64,000 bases of DNA from Prosopocoilus inquinatus (GCA_036172665.1 CM069872.1:46114101-46178100); one strand, 5' to 3'; positions 24,337-37,200 are shown, counted from the first letter of the stretch. Numbers and translations: made by a program. The notes: generated by a model from the letters alone, not told the origin.

Positions 24337-25232
24337 TTATATACGTTAGTTGCTGCTGCTTTTTAATATTTGATATAGTTTTTTTTTATCTGTTAGAGTT
24401 TACGCACTTTTCGAAATTCAAACTGTTTCTTTTTAATATGGCGTGTATTACTTTTTAATTACGTCCACATTTCTTCCTCGTCTTTTTCCGATTTTGTTTT
24501 CCTTAACTGAAGCACTATCCTTTTTTTAATCAAGTCAAACCAAATCAAAATACCTTTGAGTTTCTGCTTCAGAAACTTTTTTATTTCTATATTTTAAATG
24601 ATTTTCTTTTTTACAATTAATCCCCTAGAATGCCTCCTCCCTCCCTTACTTAAGGTAAATACATAAATGAATGTTTAAACTATTATTTTCCTGCGCTATA
24701 GAAGGAATCATCGGTATGACCTTATAGACGTTTGTACTATCAATTAAAACAATACCATTTGACGCCCTGTTTTAAATGCTTACCGTTCAATGTTCATAAG
24801 GGTGTGGTTTGTATATAGGGGTATCCTTTTTATTGAACATGATTTGAATTTCTTATTCCAAGTTTCCAACGAAATATACTTCTTTCAAATATAGTAAACC
24901 TTAAAGCCAGAAACACTCCTAATAAAGTATATTCTGAAAATATCTATTATAATGCGTTTTAATTTAACTGAAAGTCGTAAAATAAATATCCTATTTTGGT
25001 CACATCATCATCTTTAATTTTGCAATCGGAATTATGGTATTTTCTGGGCTTCAAGAAATTTTTAGCTGCATCGACTGCGTTATAAAGGTCAATTTTCCAT
25101 ATTTTATTTAGATATGCGAACAGAATGTTTGGTGTACTGACGAAATGCTTGGGTTAATTTTTAGGAGCAACAATTTCTTGAAGTTTTTAGAACACAGTTT
25201 GTAAAGTTGAAATGATTACGAGTTAAGAACAA
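24337..25232. other. Non-coding stretch, probably intron
   Basis: No gene supported. If the exon at 25715-25868 is correct, this lies in its downstream intron on the minus strand. Confidence 0.4.
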
Positions 25233-25326
25233 AGCAAGGATTAAAAAGTCCCTGCCTCAGTGTTTGTCGATGCGATCGCTGCAAATCGGATCATGTGCGC
25301 CGCGTTTGTACTATTTCATCCTCGCT
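25233..25326. mobile_element. Short TIR element, family C
   Basis: The 94-bp element starts AGCAAGGATTAAAAAGTCCC, and the inverted right end reads AGCGAGGATGAAATAGTAC. These match the ends of the larger element at 23036-23854. Non-coding. Confidence 0.65.
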
Positions 25327-25714
25327 GTAGTTATGAAACTCCATCTGTTTATAATCATCTATGACTTTCAATTAAATTGAAACTCTAACTTGTTGAATAC
25401 TGAAACGCACTTTAATTGTTAAATTCTTAGATAAAATGGTAAACTGTAATATCACAATATTGATACTTTAATTATTGTGTTTTGTTTCGTTATACTTACC
25501 TATCTAGATTTATTATGGGTAGAAGTTATATGTTAAAACTATGTAATGTATGCAATTTCGTGTCATGCCTGACATGTTATTCTTGTCGCTGCGAGCATAA
25601 AATATTTATAGCCATCAAGTCGGCAAACATTATTGCTGTCGCGCGTTCATTCGTATCAAAATTCCATAAAATTCAATTCGTTGTTAAAGGAAATTTCAAA
25701 CATATATCACTCAC
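25327..25714. other. Likely intron following the phosphodiesterase exon
   Basis: On the minus strand the exon ends at 25715, followed by GTGAGTGATATATG, a good match to a 5' splice donor. Downstream sequence is AT-rich. A plus-strand frame across 25482-25751 partly overlaps the exon antisense and is a shadow. Confidence 0.55.
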
Positions 25715-25868
25715 CCAGTCCACAGCACGAATTCGACATCGCCCTGCCTAAACATCATTGCTCTGGTGGCTGATTCGATGAGCTCCCACGGGGCATCGCA
25801 AGCGTAGTCTCCATAACGACCTGCATGTCTCCTGGTACCCCCGGATCCAACCTCGTGCTCCGAACACC
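25715..25868 (-). CDS. Internal exon of an acid sphingomyelinase-like phosphodiesterase
   Basis: This 154-bp stretch translates on the minus strand without stops to 50 full codons plus two partial ones, starting CSEHEVGSGGTRRH. It contains GRYGDYACDAPWELIESATR and ends VEFVLWTG. That pattern (a GDY.CD.PW.LIES helix, then the strand leading to WTG-D) is characteristic of the metallophosphatase domain of sphingomyelin phosphodiesterases and the SMPDL3 group. These are secreted or lysosomal, zinc-dependent enzymes acting on phosphodiester bonds of lipids or nucleotides. The donor GTGAGT splits the Gly codon, so the metal-binding Asp of WTGD must be encoded by the next exon. The acceptor is probably AG at 25870-25869, incoming phase 1; CACAG ending at 25881 is an alternative that would add 12 bp. 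No other exon was recognised in the window. The GC content and codon regularity differ clearly from the surrounding AT-rich DNA. Confidence 0.85.
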
Positions 25869-26625
25869 CTGTCATTGTAGCTGTGTTAGTATACAGAAAT
25901 ACGTCGGTAATGGGGAATGAATAGAATTAAGATCAGCAGTGTTCCGGGGTACGTGTGTACTGCTCTTAAAAGCCAAGTTAACGTCCCAGACAAGGTTTAA
26001 TTATACTAAAGAGCATTAACATTCTTTACATGCATGGTGTATTAAACGCTTTTCTGCAGTAAATTGCAGGGAAACTCAACACATTAAGTACACTTTATGT
26101 TTTATTAACTTTGCTTTAACGTAGTAACAATATCTTTTCGGAATACAACTTAAATTTTAAAAAATGAAGCAGAAATTTTAACTTTAATCTTTTTTTTACT
26201 TTTTAATTTTTAATCGTATATTATGCACCTGAGAGCGCCTCTTTTATAGTATTTCTAAAATAGTACTAAAATATAAGAAATACATAATACAAAATTTAAA
26301 AAATACAGGTATTTTTAAAAAATACCAAAAGTTTAACCTACAGAGAAACTTATTATTATAACTCGTTACGATATATCGAGTTTTTTTAAATCTCTGAACA
26401 TATAATGTAAATATCGCTATGTTCAGTTTTAGAAAAAACGGTTCAGTGCATTGCAGACTACCTATGATTTTTATGATAAGGCTATTTGCCTAAAATAACC
26501 ATTTCGAGCGACACGTGGACTAATTGAATAGTGACTGATAGTGTAATGGTGAACAAAACACGGGCTAATTATCTTATAACTTGTTGCTCGTTGCACAGAA
26601 GCTCTCAATGAAACATGCAAACAAC
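25869..26625. other. Likely intron upstream of the phosphodiesterase exon
   Basis: AT-rich, no reading frame of interest. Close upstream of the exon on the minus strand, CTAAC about 18 nt before the acceptor could be a branch point, although the pyrimidine tract is weak. Confidence 0.45.
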
Positions 26626-26628
26626 TTA

Positions 26629-26756
26629 GGCCCGATTTTACCATCTCCTGATAAATTTAACCGTCGGTTAATATCCTTGGAAGCCATTACGCCGACAAAA
26701 GTTTGCCATGATATTAACCGACGGTTAAATTTATTAGGAGGTGGTAAGATCGGGCC
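26629..26756. mobile_element. PIF/Harbinger-type MITE
   Basis: The 128-bp element has inverted arms of roughly 48 bp. The left starts GGCCCGATTTTACCATCTCC and the right, read inverted, GGCCCGATCTTACCACCTCC. Both continue into ATAAATTTAACCGTCGG. TTA is directly repeated at 26626-26628 and 26757-26759. TTA/TAA duplications and G-rich ends fit PIF/Harbinger (Tourist-like) MITEs. The arms are only slightly diverged. Confidence 0.8.
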
Positions 26757-26759
26757 TTA

Positions 26760-28560
26760 AATGTTTGAAAATAAACAAATTTAATTAAAAAAATGTATTA
26801 AAAATTAATTACATGTAATAAATATAATAAGATAATCAATCCCCAGTCGATCACTAAAAGTTCATGACCCCCAATCGACCCCCGACCGAATTTCACAGAT
26901 TCATCGACCCCACTGCGACTCCTTGTAACTAAATGAATATTTCAGTATTGCGTCTGTTGATTGCATTGCATTGTTTGAAATCAATAAAGTGCTTAGAACG
27001 ACGATTACTTATTTATCTGAAGGTATTCCTTTGATGATGGCTTGTACTGAATACTTCCTATGAACAAAGATTTTTTTTACAGAAAATGTGTACATACTTC
27101 TACTTGATTTTGATGATTTATTATACATGTAACTTTAAAGTAGCCGCAGATTATAAATTTCTTCTTGATTTCTTTGCCATTCTGGCCGTAGTATGTAACA
27201 AATGTGGGCATGTAAGTCTGAAAAGAGCGAGCTCGTAGTAATCGTTCTATACGACGATAAGAATGAATCTGTTAACAAAGAGGCATGATCTCATAGAAGT
27301 TACAAAAAAGTTACTGTGTGACACTGGCTGTCGTGATTAGTGTGCAATTAATATTTCGAAGAAAGGGGATGCACCCCATTTTATTCCCCAACCATGCCCA
27401 TTATATACCCTGGTGTATAATATAGGGCGCATTTCTGATGAGATTTTTGGAATTATTAGGAATTCGGCCACTGCTTGGTTTATCTGTTACGTATGAATAC
27501 ATGTTTAATCAAGATGCTTTTTGCTGAACACAATTTCATGAATGGGGGTATTTATTTAATTGGACACGTTTCGTACTTTTGAAAATTAGAATTATTTTGG
27601 GATTTTGCAGATGCGTTTGTGCGTGCATATTTAATAGGTTATATGCGCGTAATAATCTCTACATGCATCTACAGATTATTTACATAATAAGCATCACACA
27701 GAGTGCATGATGAATACATGTAGTTAATTGGTCTGGAAACTAGCGTAGTTTCTGTAGAACGATTATATCGCAGTATATCATACCTAAAATTATTATCATT
27801 TCTATCGGATTAAAGTGAATTCAAAAACCGGTTCGCTTGCAATACATAATTAATTTTAATATAATAAGGGTAGGGCAAGTATTCCGGATTGAGCGCTGAA
27901 TACAACATACATTGGGCTTATTAAGTAGAAAAGGAACGGTATCAAAGCCTAAATAAATTGGGAAACAAACAGATCCTTTTATCATCCGGTTTTCTTTGAA
28001 TGTTTATTTCAAAGGGTCTGAATCGTAATTACTTTTTTGATTATTTGCTTAATAAATTATCTACACAAAGCAGGAACATTTTTTATTAATAAATAAGCTA
28101 ACGTTTCCTTTCGGTCTGAAGCACGTGTTATGTAATATATGTATGTAGAATAACTGCGTTGAATATTAATTTTTGGAAATCGTCTGAAAAATATTTCCAA
28201 CTCAAAAACAACATCAACATAACATGCATTTCATTTCAACAGGCAATATACAGGTTTTCCATAAAATAAAACAAAAGCAATAAGAAAACTCTGTAGAATA
28301 TCAGGTTACTGAATTGAATTGAATCTGGAAATTGTGAGTTCCAGCGAAAATGTTATTAGCCAAGCAGTGGTGCTGGCACGTATTTTATGATGTTTCCAAC
28401 TTGAATATTGTTGTTATTCACGAAGACGAGTTTGTCTATAAAGTCCTTTATCACTCTAATTAGCTCGAAGCACTGCAGAATTAATAAAACTCAAGAATAA
28501 TGAAATAGATTTTATGGAGTTGAAATAATGATAATCTGATACAAAAATATACCACTTTAT
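26760..28560. other. Non-coding stretch
   Basis: No gene supported. A small imperfect hairpin lies around 27408-27428 (TATACCCTGGTGTATA). Confidence 0.4.
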
Positions 28561-28935
28561 TGTTCGGAATTAATTTAGTCACTAATTAGGAGTTCCGGAT
28601 TTGTCAGTTCGAGGGTTTCCTTTGGTTCTCATCACAGACAGGGCGGACTTCTCGGGTCAAACGTGTTGGCTCTTGAGCTGTGGGTGGCCGTGTTAAGGGA
28701 GTCCATCTTAGCGTCGTTGTGGTTTTCAATACTTCAGGGGGTGGCAGAGATGTTTTGATTACTTTCAGCGAGACGAAGCACCATCCAGGTCTGTAACGAC
28801 GGCGAAGGCCTTACAGTGCAGATATGGCAAAGTAACGAGAACCGTCGTTTGATGGAAGACGGCGAAAGCCTCTGAAGGAAGTCGTTTTACCGGTTGATTC
28901 CGAGGTTCTCTTCGGATTATTTATACCAATTGTGT
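28561..28935 (-). other. GC-richer block with LTR-like signals
   Basis: Markedly less AT-rich than its surroundings. On the minus strand it begins near GGTATAAATAATCC (TATA-like) and ends near AACAATAAAGTGG (polyadenylation-like). The order and about 375-bp size resemble an LTR or a short transcription unit. Two near copies of ACGGCGAA(G/A)GCCT occur at about 28799 and 28860. No terminal repeats or target duplication could be fixed, so this is only suggestive. Confidence 0.25.
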
Positions 28936-31724
28936 TTACGTTAAATTGCACACATTAACAAAAAATTGTCGATGTTTGCTCGTGTAACTAGGTCCCTTTA
29001 TAGTTTTGAAATAAATAATTTTTTTTCTCGTTTCTTTCTATTAAAGTACAAGTGAATGTTATATTTATTAAAGAAAATTCATTCATTTATGTTTCAGAAT
29101 CCTCGTAATTATATTTAGTTTCAGGAAATGCCCACATCACATCTTAAACGAAATACTACTACACTTTTTAAGAACTTTGTTAACTGATTAACGAGAATTA
29201 ATTAATTGATTAATGCACACTAATTAATTACTGCACAATAATTAATTACTTAATTTCTGAAATTGCTATTCCCTAAAATTACAGCTAATGCTGTTGACCA
29301 ATTTTGGACGTATCCGTAGTAAGATACAAAGGAAAGGTGATTTCAATAAGCTGCAAGCAATGTGTGGGGCTTGCAATTATGTGCAAATACTGCTCCGGGA
29401 ATACTAGATTCGGGTGTTGGTAGTATCGGTTTTGTGCTCGTCGTGTTGTACCAGATAATAACCCCAGGAAAGTTAGTCCGGTATTACGCAGATAGAATTT
29501 AGCACTTGCAATAAATTTTCTATAGATATTAAATACTCGCAGATTCCATAAATATTAATAAAAGTCCAAGATTGCCCAATTTATCGTGAAAGCGGTGCCG
29601 TTTTAATACAATCAAATTAATTAATAGCCCAGCAGTCGATAGCGCCGGCGTTTTAAAATTGGCGTGAGCGACGTTGGCAACCCTATTATCTATATTTCAC
29701 TTCTGACATTTATGGAATTCACCGCGCCGTTGTGATTTGATCGAGAAAAGTTTGTTATTGATACATGATCAAGCAGAGCGAGCTTTATCCACAAAACACG
29801 TAGATTGCTTTTTATACGGCTTGTCCTAGGGAGACAGTGGCTAATTGCAATTTTCGATAAACAATATTTCAAAACCTATTTACTGACTAGAGAAATGCAT
29901 TTTGGTACTAATTTTTTAAATTGAGACGCCATTAGCTTCAGTAGGTAACTACAAAAAAGTAAAATTATTAAGTTGTAAGAAACCAGAATTCTGCACAGAT
30001 TTTTTTATTATTTAAATAAAAAAGTTAATTGCAGTAATAAAATTGTAATATCTGAAATTGTCAAAATGCAAAAGAAAACAAGTTATATCGTACAGTGATT
30101 TGAAACCACGAGCTAAGTCAATGCAAATAAATAATTAAAGCTACTTTATTCTTACTTTTGATACTCCATACTTTGATACTGTGATTCATTTGTGCAACTT
30201 CGCTTATTGTAACCTAGAACTGTTCAGCAACTATGTCGATTAAAGTCGGTGGAGAACGTTTCGAATTCTATAAAGATTATTTTTTTGATTGGCTCCCTTA
30301 TTTAAAAAAATGGCTTTCGAAAATTTCTTATACGGTATAATTTTTATAACGAAAAATATGCTAACGTGTTAGTGTGTAAAAATGACCTGATGTGTTAGTG
30401 ACATAAGAGACAAAATACATGGTTAGTAGTGGCAACGTTAAACAAAATGCCGATAACATGTTCCGACTTTCAGAATCTATAATAATGAAAGTTTATGCCG
30501 ACTTTGTGTCGTCCATATTTTATAGTGATATGTTACGGTATGACAAACCGCTTTTCAGGAAACAATCTGTATATTAAGATTGACTCGCATTTATTCCCTA
30601 TTGCACAATCTTAGGAAATCGTATAGGTGAGAAAGCGCATCATCTATCGCCTCGGTTTTATCGCAGTAAAAAATAATTCTTTATTATCTTCGTCGTCGCC
30701 GGAATAATTAAATTCGTAAAACATCAAATGACCTCACGCTTTTTCTTTTAACACAGACGCTTCCTTTACATTCGTTTTAAAATACTCCGGCCACGAATTA
30801 GTATAAATTTTCGATGCATCGACACTCCTTTGCGATTTTAACTAAATAATATCGTTGGGATTTTCTATTTCTAGGTAGGATTGCATTATCTTTCGAAGAA
30901 TGTGCAGGCATATTTTATCTAGTTCGTGAGAATTGAGCGAATTTGTTATTCCACGCGTTCAGGCATTTCTAAAATTTTCGGCTATTTTTTTTTATTGAAC
31001 TAGTTTATGAGAATCTCAGGTTTCTTATAAAGTTCATATTAAGGCAGAGAGTTTAAATTGGTCTTACTCACGACCTTTAACGCTATTAAGTTTTCTTTAC
31101 GTCAGGTATGCGTTGGTTCCTGCTGGTGTCACAACGGTTTAGATTCGTGCAAACCCTCTTTTCGAACATTTTACGATTTCCCTGGCATCGCTTTATTAAT
31201 TTATAATGCGCTTAGCAGCAGTCAGTCGTTTACCAATGGCGCTGGTAGGAACAAAACTCTTCAGAGTTGTATCACTTTCATCCGTGAAGTTCCGGACAGG
31301 AACTGCGACTGTTGCTTTCCTTTTTCGTTCAAATTCTTTCTTCTTTCTCTTCCGGCATTCTTTCTAGTTCTCTTCCCATGTTTCTTGTTCACGTTTTTCT
31401 TTCTGCTGTCATTTGTAGCTTATCTTCCTAACTTCTACTGATTTTTTAATTCATTCAGTTAACCGCACATTCCTTTTCTGAATCAATCTTTTGGATAATT
31501 AGTAGATTTTTTAAAATCATTACGTTTCGGTTTATTTTCTATTGGATCATTGAATAGCTGTTGCTCGTTTGAAACGGTGAATATCTACTGTTTTGTCAGT
31601 TCTTGCATAGACAAAAATACATTTTGTATCTGTGGTGACGGTATGTGGTACTAAAGGTTTTGTAAGAATTCAGATTTTGAGTGAATTTAAGTTAAATACA
31701 ATCGTTGTTTAAAAATTAAACAGT
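28936..31724. other. Non-coding stretch
   Basis: No gene supported. 31058-31441 is open on the plus strand, but the product is low-complexity (Phe/Leu-rich end) without a domain. 29580-29660 and 30600-30700 are GC-richer islands without clear coding potential. Confidence 0.4.
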
Positions 31725-31920
31725 TAACAATTGTTTGAAGTCTACAGATTTCTTCATCCCTTTTCTCTCTTTATCACAATTCTGAAAATGAAGTAGACGC
31801 TGTCCAGCAATCCGTGTGAAACAAACTAAAGGTCGATTTCTAACTCTATTTTCGAGAACCCGTTTACGAAGTAAGAAATTGGATTGGGTTGGGGACAAGA
31901 AGAGGTAAAAAAGGGGAATA
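31725..31920 (+). repeat. Dispersed repeat family B, copy 3 (weak)
   Basis: Collinear blocks ACAATTCTGAAAAT, GTCGATTTCT, AAGAAATTGGATT and TTGGGGACAAGAAGAG match copies at 3740-3975 and 51540-51795 in the same order and orientation, but with more divergence. Confidence 0.45.
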
Positions 31921-32776
31921 CTTCGTTTTCTGCCTTTATTGAGGTATAGATGTAATTCTATTATTCTGTCTTTTGTTGGTGTTTGGACGTAAAAAATTTC
32001 AGACTTAACGACTGACTTCTTGTTGCTGATCACAACCGTATCTTATTGTAGTTCCTTAATTCAGGACATGTTTCTTTTTTGTTTATGTTACCATGAAATT
32101 TAAAGAAATAAATCCGGTCTTTTTCATTGAAATGTGATAGAGACAAACGTAATTTATTAGCGACCGTTGCCATCGAAACAAAAAAAAGAACCCAGCGTTT
32201 GCTGCTCAATATTCCAAACTAATCGAAATCAATTTCGGTGATCGGTATGGTATGTTGTGTCGTCCTGTTTTGAATCCCGCATACCGATAGAAATATCATG
32301 TCACTGTGACCGAGCCTTAAGATCCACCTCCTTCCACCCTGTAAGGTTTAATACAAGAATTAAATTTATTTTTGTAGTGAAAACCAACGCTCGTGTGACA
32401 CCTTTCAAGATTTTTTTATAAAATCTTGCGCAAATGGACAGAGAAGTATTGAATCCGGCAATGAACATTCGCTGTTGTAGCCTGTCTCTCTTACTTTGCA
32501 CATTTGTCAGTTATGGCCGACGGTCGCGAAAGCCATCAAGTTAAATTAATCAATTTCTAGTTCGTTTTATTGTTTTTCGAAAGGAAAGACAGACATTTTG
32601 GATTACGGGAAGAGAATCGACAGATTTCGATCAGTTGAAATTAATTTATATGTGAAAAAGAATTGGTATGTAACTGTACCAAAAGCTTTAAATGTACAGA
32701 AAATTAAATTTTGAATTATTTTCTGTGTTGATTTATTTGAATTTTCTACATAATTTAAGATAATCTTGTGTACATA
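31921..32776. other. Non-coding stretch
   Basis: No gene or structured repeat supported. Confidence 0.45.
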
Positions 32777-33037
32777 CATTGTGCTGCATTTTGATACGCA
32801 ATATAGGAAATCCCATATTATTTTAAAGGTGTTAGAATATTGGCTTCCCTAATAACTTTACAGCAAAATTCTATTAGGTTTTTTAAAGTGCTCTTCAAGA
32901 TAAATCTCTGTGAAGTTTCATTCGCTCAGTTTAGAGGTATTGGAATTTTGTTTTAAAATAATTAGGGAAGTCAATATCCGAGCACCTTTAAATTAACATG
33001 CGATTTCCTATGTTGCGTTTCGAAATGCAGCACTCTG
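32777..33037. mobile_element. Long-inverted-repeat element, family D, short copy
   Basis: The 261-bp element is flanked by TA (32775-32776 and 33038-33039). Its ends, CATTGTGCTGCATTTTGATA and the inverse of CAGAGTGCTGCATTTCGAAA, lead into mirrored arms containing GGAAATC, TTAAAGGTG, TTCCCTAAT and ACAAAATTC-like blocks. The same arms occur in copies at 46720-47241 and 56771-57304. This copy lacks most of the centre, so it is an internal deletion derivative. Confidence 0.8.
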
Positions 33038-33045
33038 TATATAAG

Positions 33046-33560
33046 CGTTGACAGGCCGTTAAGGCCCATAGGTTTGTAATTTTTCTCCATTCATTTCTGT
33101 TTTCAGTAATCGCTCTCCAATTTGTGATCCCTTTTTCTTCTAAATCTTCTTCTTGGCCTTCCCTTCTTTCTGTGTCCTTCTGGTTGGTTTCATGCTATGT
33201 TTTTAACCATCCCATTCTTCTCAATTCTTCGCATATGCCCTAGCCACTGTAGTCTTCTTGACCTTACGTCCTTGCTGATTATTGGCTCATTACATAGAGC
33301 ATAAATTTCCGAATTATCACGCCTTCTTCAGTTTTTCTTCTTCCAAGAATTCTTAGCATTTTCCTTTCCTATATCTCTAATTCTAACTGTTGTTTTTTTT
33401 TCATGACCCAACGTCTCACAGCTGTATATTACTGTATGTCTTAAGGTTAATAATTACTTAATGATTAATTATTATCTCTCGGCTTCTTCTTGACCTCCAT
33501 AAATTTGCTTTTCTCCATGTTAATTTGTAATCCGAACACACTCGCTGTTTCTATCAAGTT
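33046..33560 (-). pseudogene. Decayed LINE reverse transcriptase fragment
   Basis: Broken minus-strand translations give recognisable C-terminal reverse-transcriptase motifs in the right order. They are FGLQINMEKSKFM (about 33540-33495), YSCET then WVMKKK (about 33430-33400), ERKMLRILGRRKTEEGV (about 33370-33320) and DVRSRRLQWLGHMRRIEKNG (about 33270-33205). This is the thumb and post-thumb region of a non-LTR retrotransposon; the RRLQWLGH motif is common in RTE-like and related insect LINEs. Several frameshifts, stops and a deletion between the first two motifs show it is dead. It abuts the family D element. The clade is not resolved. Confidence 0.8.
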
Positions 33561-33947
33561 TATGGTTAACTTATAAACTTACATTCGTACTTATATTCTC
33601 TCAACTTAATATCACAAACAAATAGGAGGATAGTACGAATTTAAGAGATGTTCGCTCTCTTCTATCATATATGTTGACTTTTTCGGCATGTACATATATT
33701 ATATCGCATATTTTGTTGCTACTTGAAAGCCTTTTCGACGTATACCAAAACTTCAATTCCAAATTCAATATTTTGTACCTCATGAAAATCAACTGAAACC
33801 GAAGCTGTTATAACCTGCGACACATCTTTCTTACTTCAGAGAAAATTTAATTATAAATGGCGTATGAAACGAAGAATTTGAAAGATTGAAAGTAAGACAT
33901 CAAAGAGTATCATGAATATAGTGGAAGTTGTCTAATTTTGAATGGAA
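33561..33947. other. Non-coding stretch
   Basis: No gene supported. Confidence 0.45.
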
Positions 33948-34295
33948 GTCAGTAGAAGACAAGTAGAAGACTTAAGTCAAGATCAAAATTAAAAGATAAT
34001 TTAAGAAAGGAATGAGTAAATAAGACAACTCAAAAATAAAAAAGCAACAGCATTTAAGAGAAAGAGATAACACCAAAAATTAAGAAAAGTGATTCACCAG
34101 GATATGGCGAAGTGAAAGAGTCAGTAGAAGATAAGCGGAAGACTTAACTCAAGATCAAAATTAAAAGATAATTAAAAAAGAAGAAAAAAGAATCTATAAG
34201 ACAACTCAAACATAAAAAAAACAACGGCTTATAAGAGAAAGAGGTAACACCAAAAATTAAGGAAAGTGATTCACCGAGACATGACGAAGCGAAAA
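33948..34295. repeat. Tandem duplication, about 172-bp unit
   Basis: GTCAGTAGAAGA starts at 33948 and again at 34120. The two units share AAGTCAAGATC-like, AATTAAAAGATAATT, ACACCAAAAATTAAG and GTGATTCACC blocks with moderate divergence. The sequence is purine-rich on the plus strand (A and G), with no gene. Confidence 0.8.
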
Positions 34296-37200
34296 AGACA
34301 GACTTTAAAAGAGCTGTCAAGTTGCCCGTAAATTGGTGGGCGATTTACGTAATAACCCAGAAAATGGAATTGATTTTGTCATTTATGCGGTGAATACGTA
34401 ATTGTAAACAGAGGTATCGGGTGGAAACAAGGATCGATATTTTCTACATTATTACAAAACTTGTTTTTACGTACACCGATAACGTTGTTTCGAGTTTCTC
34501 GATTGTATGGCATTTAGTACCAGTATCACCATATGTACAACTGCAATGGTTTGTTAGCGCCTTAAATGCGGGCGTTGTTAATTAGCGACTTCACAAAAAA
34601 TGCTTTTGGCATGCTGGTTCTCTTAAAAATTCGTGATCTGCAATTGTAAACCAACGAAACAGTTTTATTATAACTCGAACAGAAGAGTAACAAGTAGATT
34701 AGATCGAAGCTATACGGTTTTAAAAGCTAGTGAATTGATTTTGCTCAATACAAGAATCCATGTCAATGAAAAATTGATCTATAACTGAATCCACATGAAT
34801 CCAGTTTTATAAGCCACGTTTAAGTACAATTTAATATACAAGTCGTAAAAATCGTAAAGCATTCCGAATGCCATACATCAAAGTATTGAATATACATATG
34901 AAAGCATTACAATTCAAAATAAATATTTGACTACATTTATCAATATTTACAGTGATTGTAAGATAATTCCACCTCACTTCTGCTTCTTCACTTAAATTAC
35001 AAATTTGTTCTGCTTGATGGCAAGTAAACAGAAATGAAAAATGTGCTTCTCTTGTTACTTTTTTGAGGAACCGCAGACACATCTTCAGGGAAGCTTTCTT
35101 TTCTCAGATGGATGGGGCGAACAAATCATAAATTATTTACTTGCCCTGAAAAGTTTCATTTCATTGGATTAAATAAAACACGTTTTCCTGAATTACTTAT
35201 ACAGCGTGCCGCAGCGAGGCCTGCCGAAAGTTACAGGTAACAAATAATTGCATGGTAATTGCAATTAGTGTTTTAATTGAGTAATTTAAATACACACGAA
35301 AAGCAGTATAGTCTCACTCAGTTTTGAAAACAACATACTGCAGACGGCGGCTTCCGCCTGCGATCCGTATTTATAACCGATGGATGTTTTAAGCCAGAGC
35401 TTTTAAAAAGCTCATCGAAGAAAAAATCACATGGGACGATATTTTTTTTTGTGGTGGCTTTTTAAAGACTGAAGTCTGCAAACATCAACGAAAACGGTAT
35501 AAAAAAATCAAAAGGATTACTTGAACAGCTATTTTCAGGTTTTTAACCGGCTGAAATCCCGGCCCTACTTATAAGTACTGGGCAGACACGAAAGAGCGAT
35601 GACTGTTCGATTGCAGGCGGATTGCAAAACTGTCTACTTATTAGGACGCTGTGTCGTAAATATAAAAAGTTTATTTCTTTAAATTGGGTGGTGATCTATA
35701 AAATACAAAATAAACAGCAAACTAATGTTAAGACGAAAAATTCACACGCGAGCCTCGTCGCCTATGCAACACAATTATTCAAAACTAACTCCAGCTTCAA
35801 GTTTCAAAGTATTCAAATGCGTTTCATGTTCTTTGTACGATCAGAATTCGGGCACTTTACGTACGTCATAATAGCTGTACTGAATTTATAAAATCATTAT
35901 CCTCCTTTGAGTCGTTAAATGAGACATGCAAAACCCTTGTCCCAGTTTGTTGGAGTTGGAGGCTTAGAAGACAACATATAAAAGGTCGTTAACTAATTTC
36001 TAAGGCTGGGCGTAGCTCATAAAGCCAACTATAAAATTTGTTTGTAAGCCTTTGAAATACCTACGCGTTGGGTTCTTGTAGTGGATGTATTCAGCAAGTG
36101 CAAGTGGTTCGTCTCGGAGGCTAATGTACCTACAAACTCATTGTGTGAATATAATCTAAGGATACAATATTATTAATAAATTTTTGAATTAATTATGCAT
36201 GGATGGTATTGTATGCAAACAGATTTATTGGTAATTTAAACGCCAATACAGCTTTAATTATTAATTTGGATTCAAATTGTGACTTTCAATTACTGACGAA
36301 ACATCATGCAATTGATTACGCAAATACAATATCCAATATTGTGCAATATTTACCTTTCAGTTTGGTATACGCTAATCAGCACAATCCAGGATAACGGCGC
36401 GTTAATTATATCATCGCAGTTCCAAAAAGAGCATGAGTAAACAGCTATGTTGTATGTATGTACAATATCAGGTTCGTCCCTGAAATGTTCACTTCCAGCA
36501 CACAAAAACTGCTTTGCATAATTAAAGGGGAATGAACTAGAATAATTCTTTGTCTACTTGCTTATATTAATTATCCGTGTCAGAAATTAAACAGAACTAG
36601 GTATATACATCAAACGCCTTCTGCTTTTAATTTACGTGTTCCTTTTATTTTCTTCGTCTTGTCTATCTGAAACGTACACGTGAAATATATTCGTTTCACA
36701 TTTACAAAATATAATTTAATTAGAAATCCTTTGCTTGGAGTTAACCCCAACTTCATCTCGCCCAGAAAGGTTGCTTCTCATTTAGCAAACGTATTTCATA
36801 ACAATTTTTAGCTCTCTTTTATGTGAAATTGAATTAATTATACGTTTGAACTTTCTGATAATGCCCCGGCACTCGCAGCTTTGACCTATTCATACGTATA
36901 TTTTTCAGCTGTGCGAAACTTTCCCCTCGTAAGTTTATTTACATGTCATTACTCGTTTCTTTCGGTTTCGCTTTCATCTCGTTGAGTTCTTAAAATTACA
37001 AAATAATCGAATGAATTTTAAATTCGGGAAAGTTAAAAATTCATTTCTAAGGACAGCCGCGGAATATTTTCTTTTACACGCCTGCGAAAATTGGAATGTA
37101 ATTTAATAACTTATAAACAATAAACAGCAAAGAATACATTGAAAAATTTATTATAAAAATGAATTACAGACGTCAAACATAGTTTTTACAGGGTAAGTTT

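Noticed and set aside
24146..24349. Identical 67-70-aa reading frames on both strands
   Set aside because: They are a consequence of the perfect palindrome; each strand reads the same arm. No conserved protein.
31058..31441. 127-aa plus-strand frame
   Set aside because: No domain; the C-terminal half is Phe/Leu/Ser low complexity from a T-rich tract.
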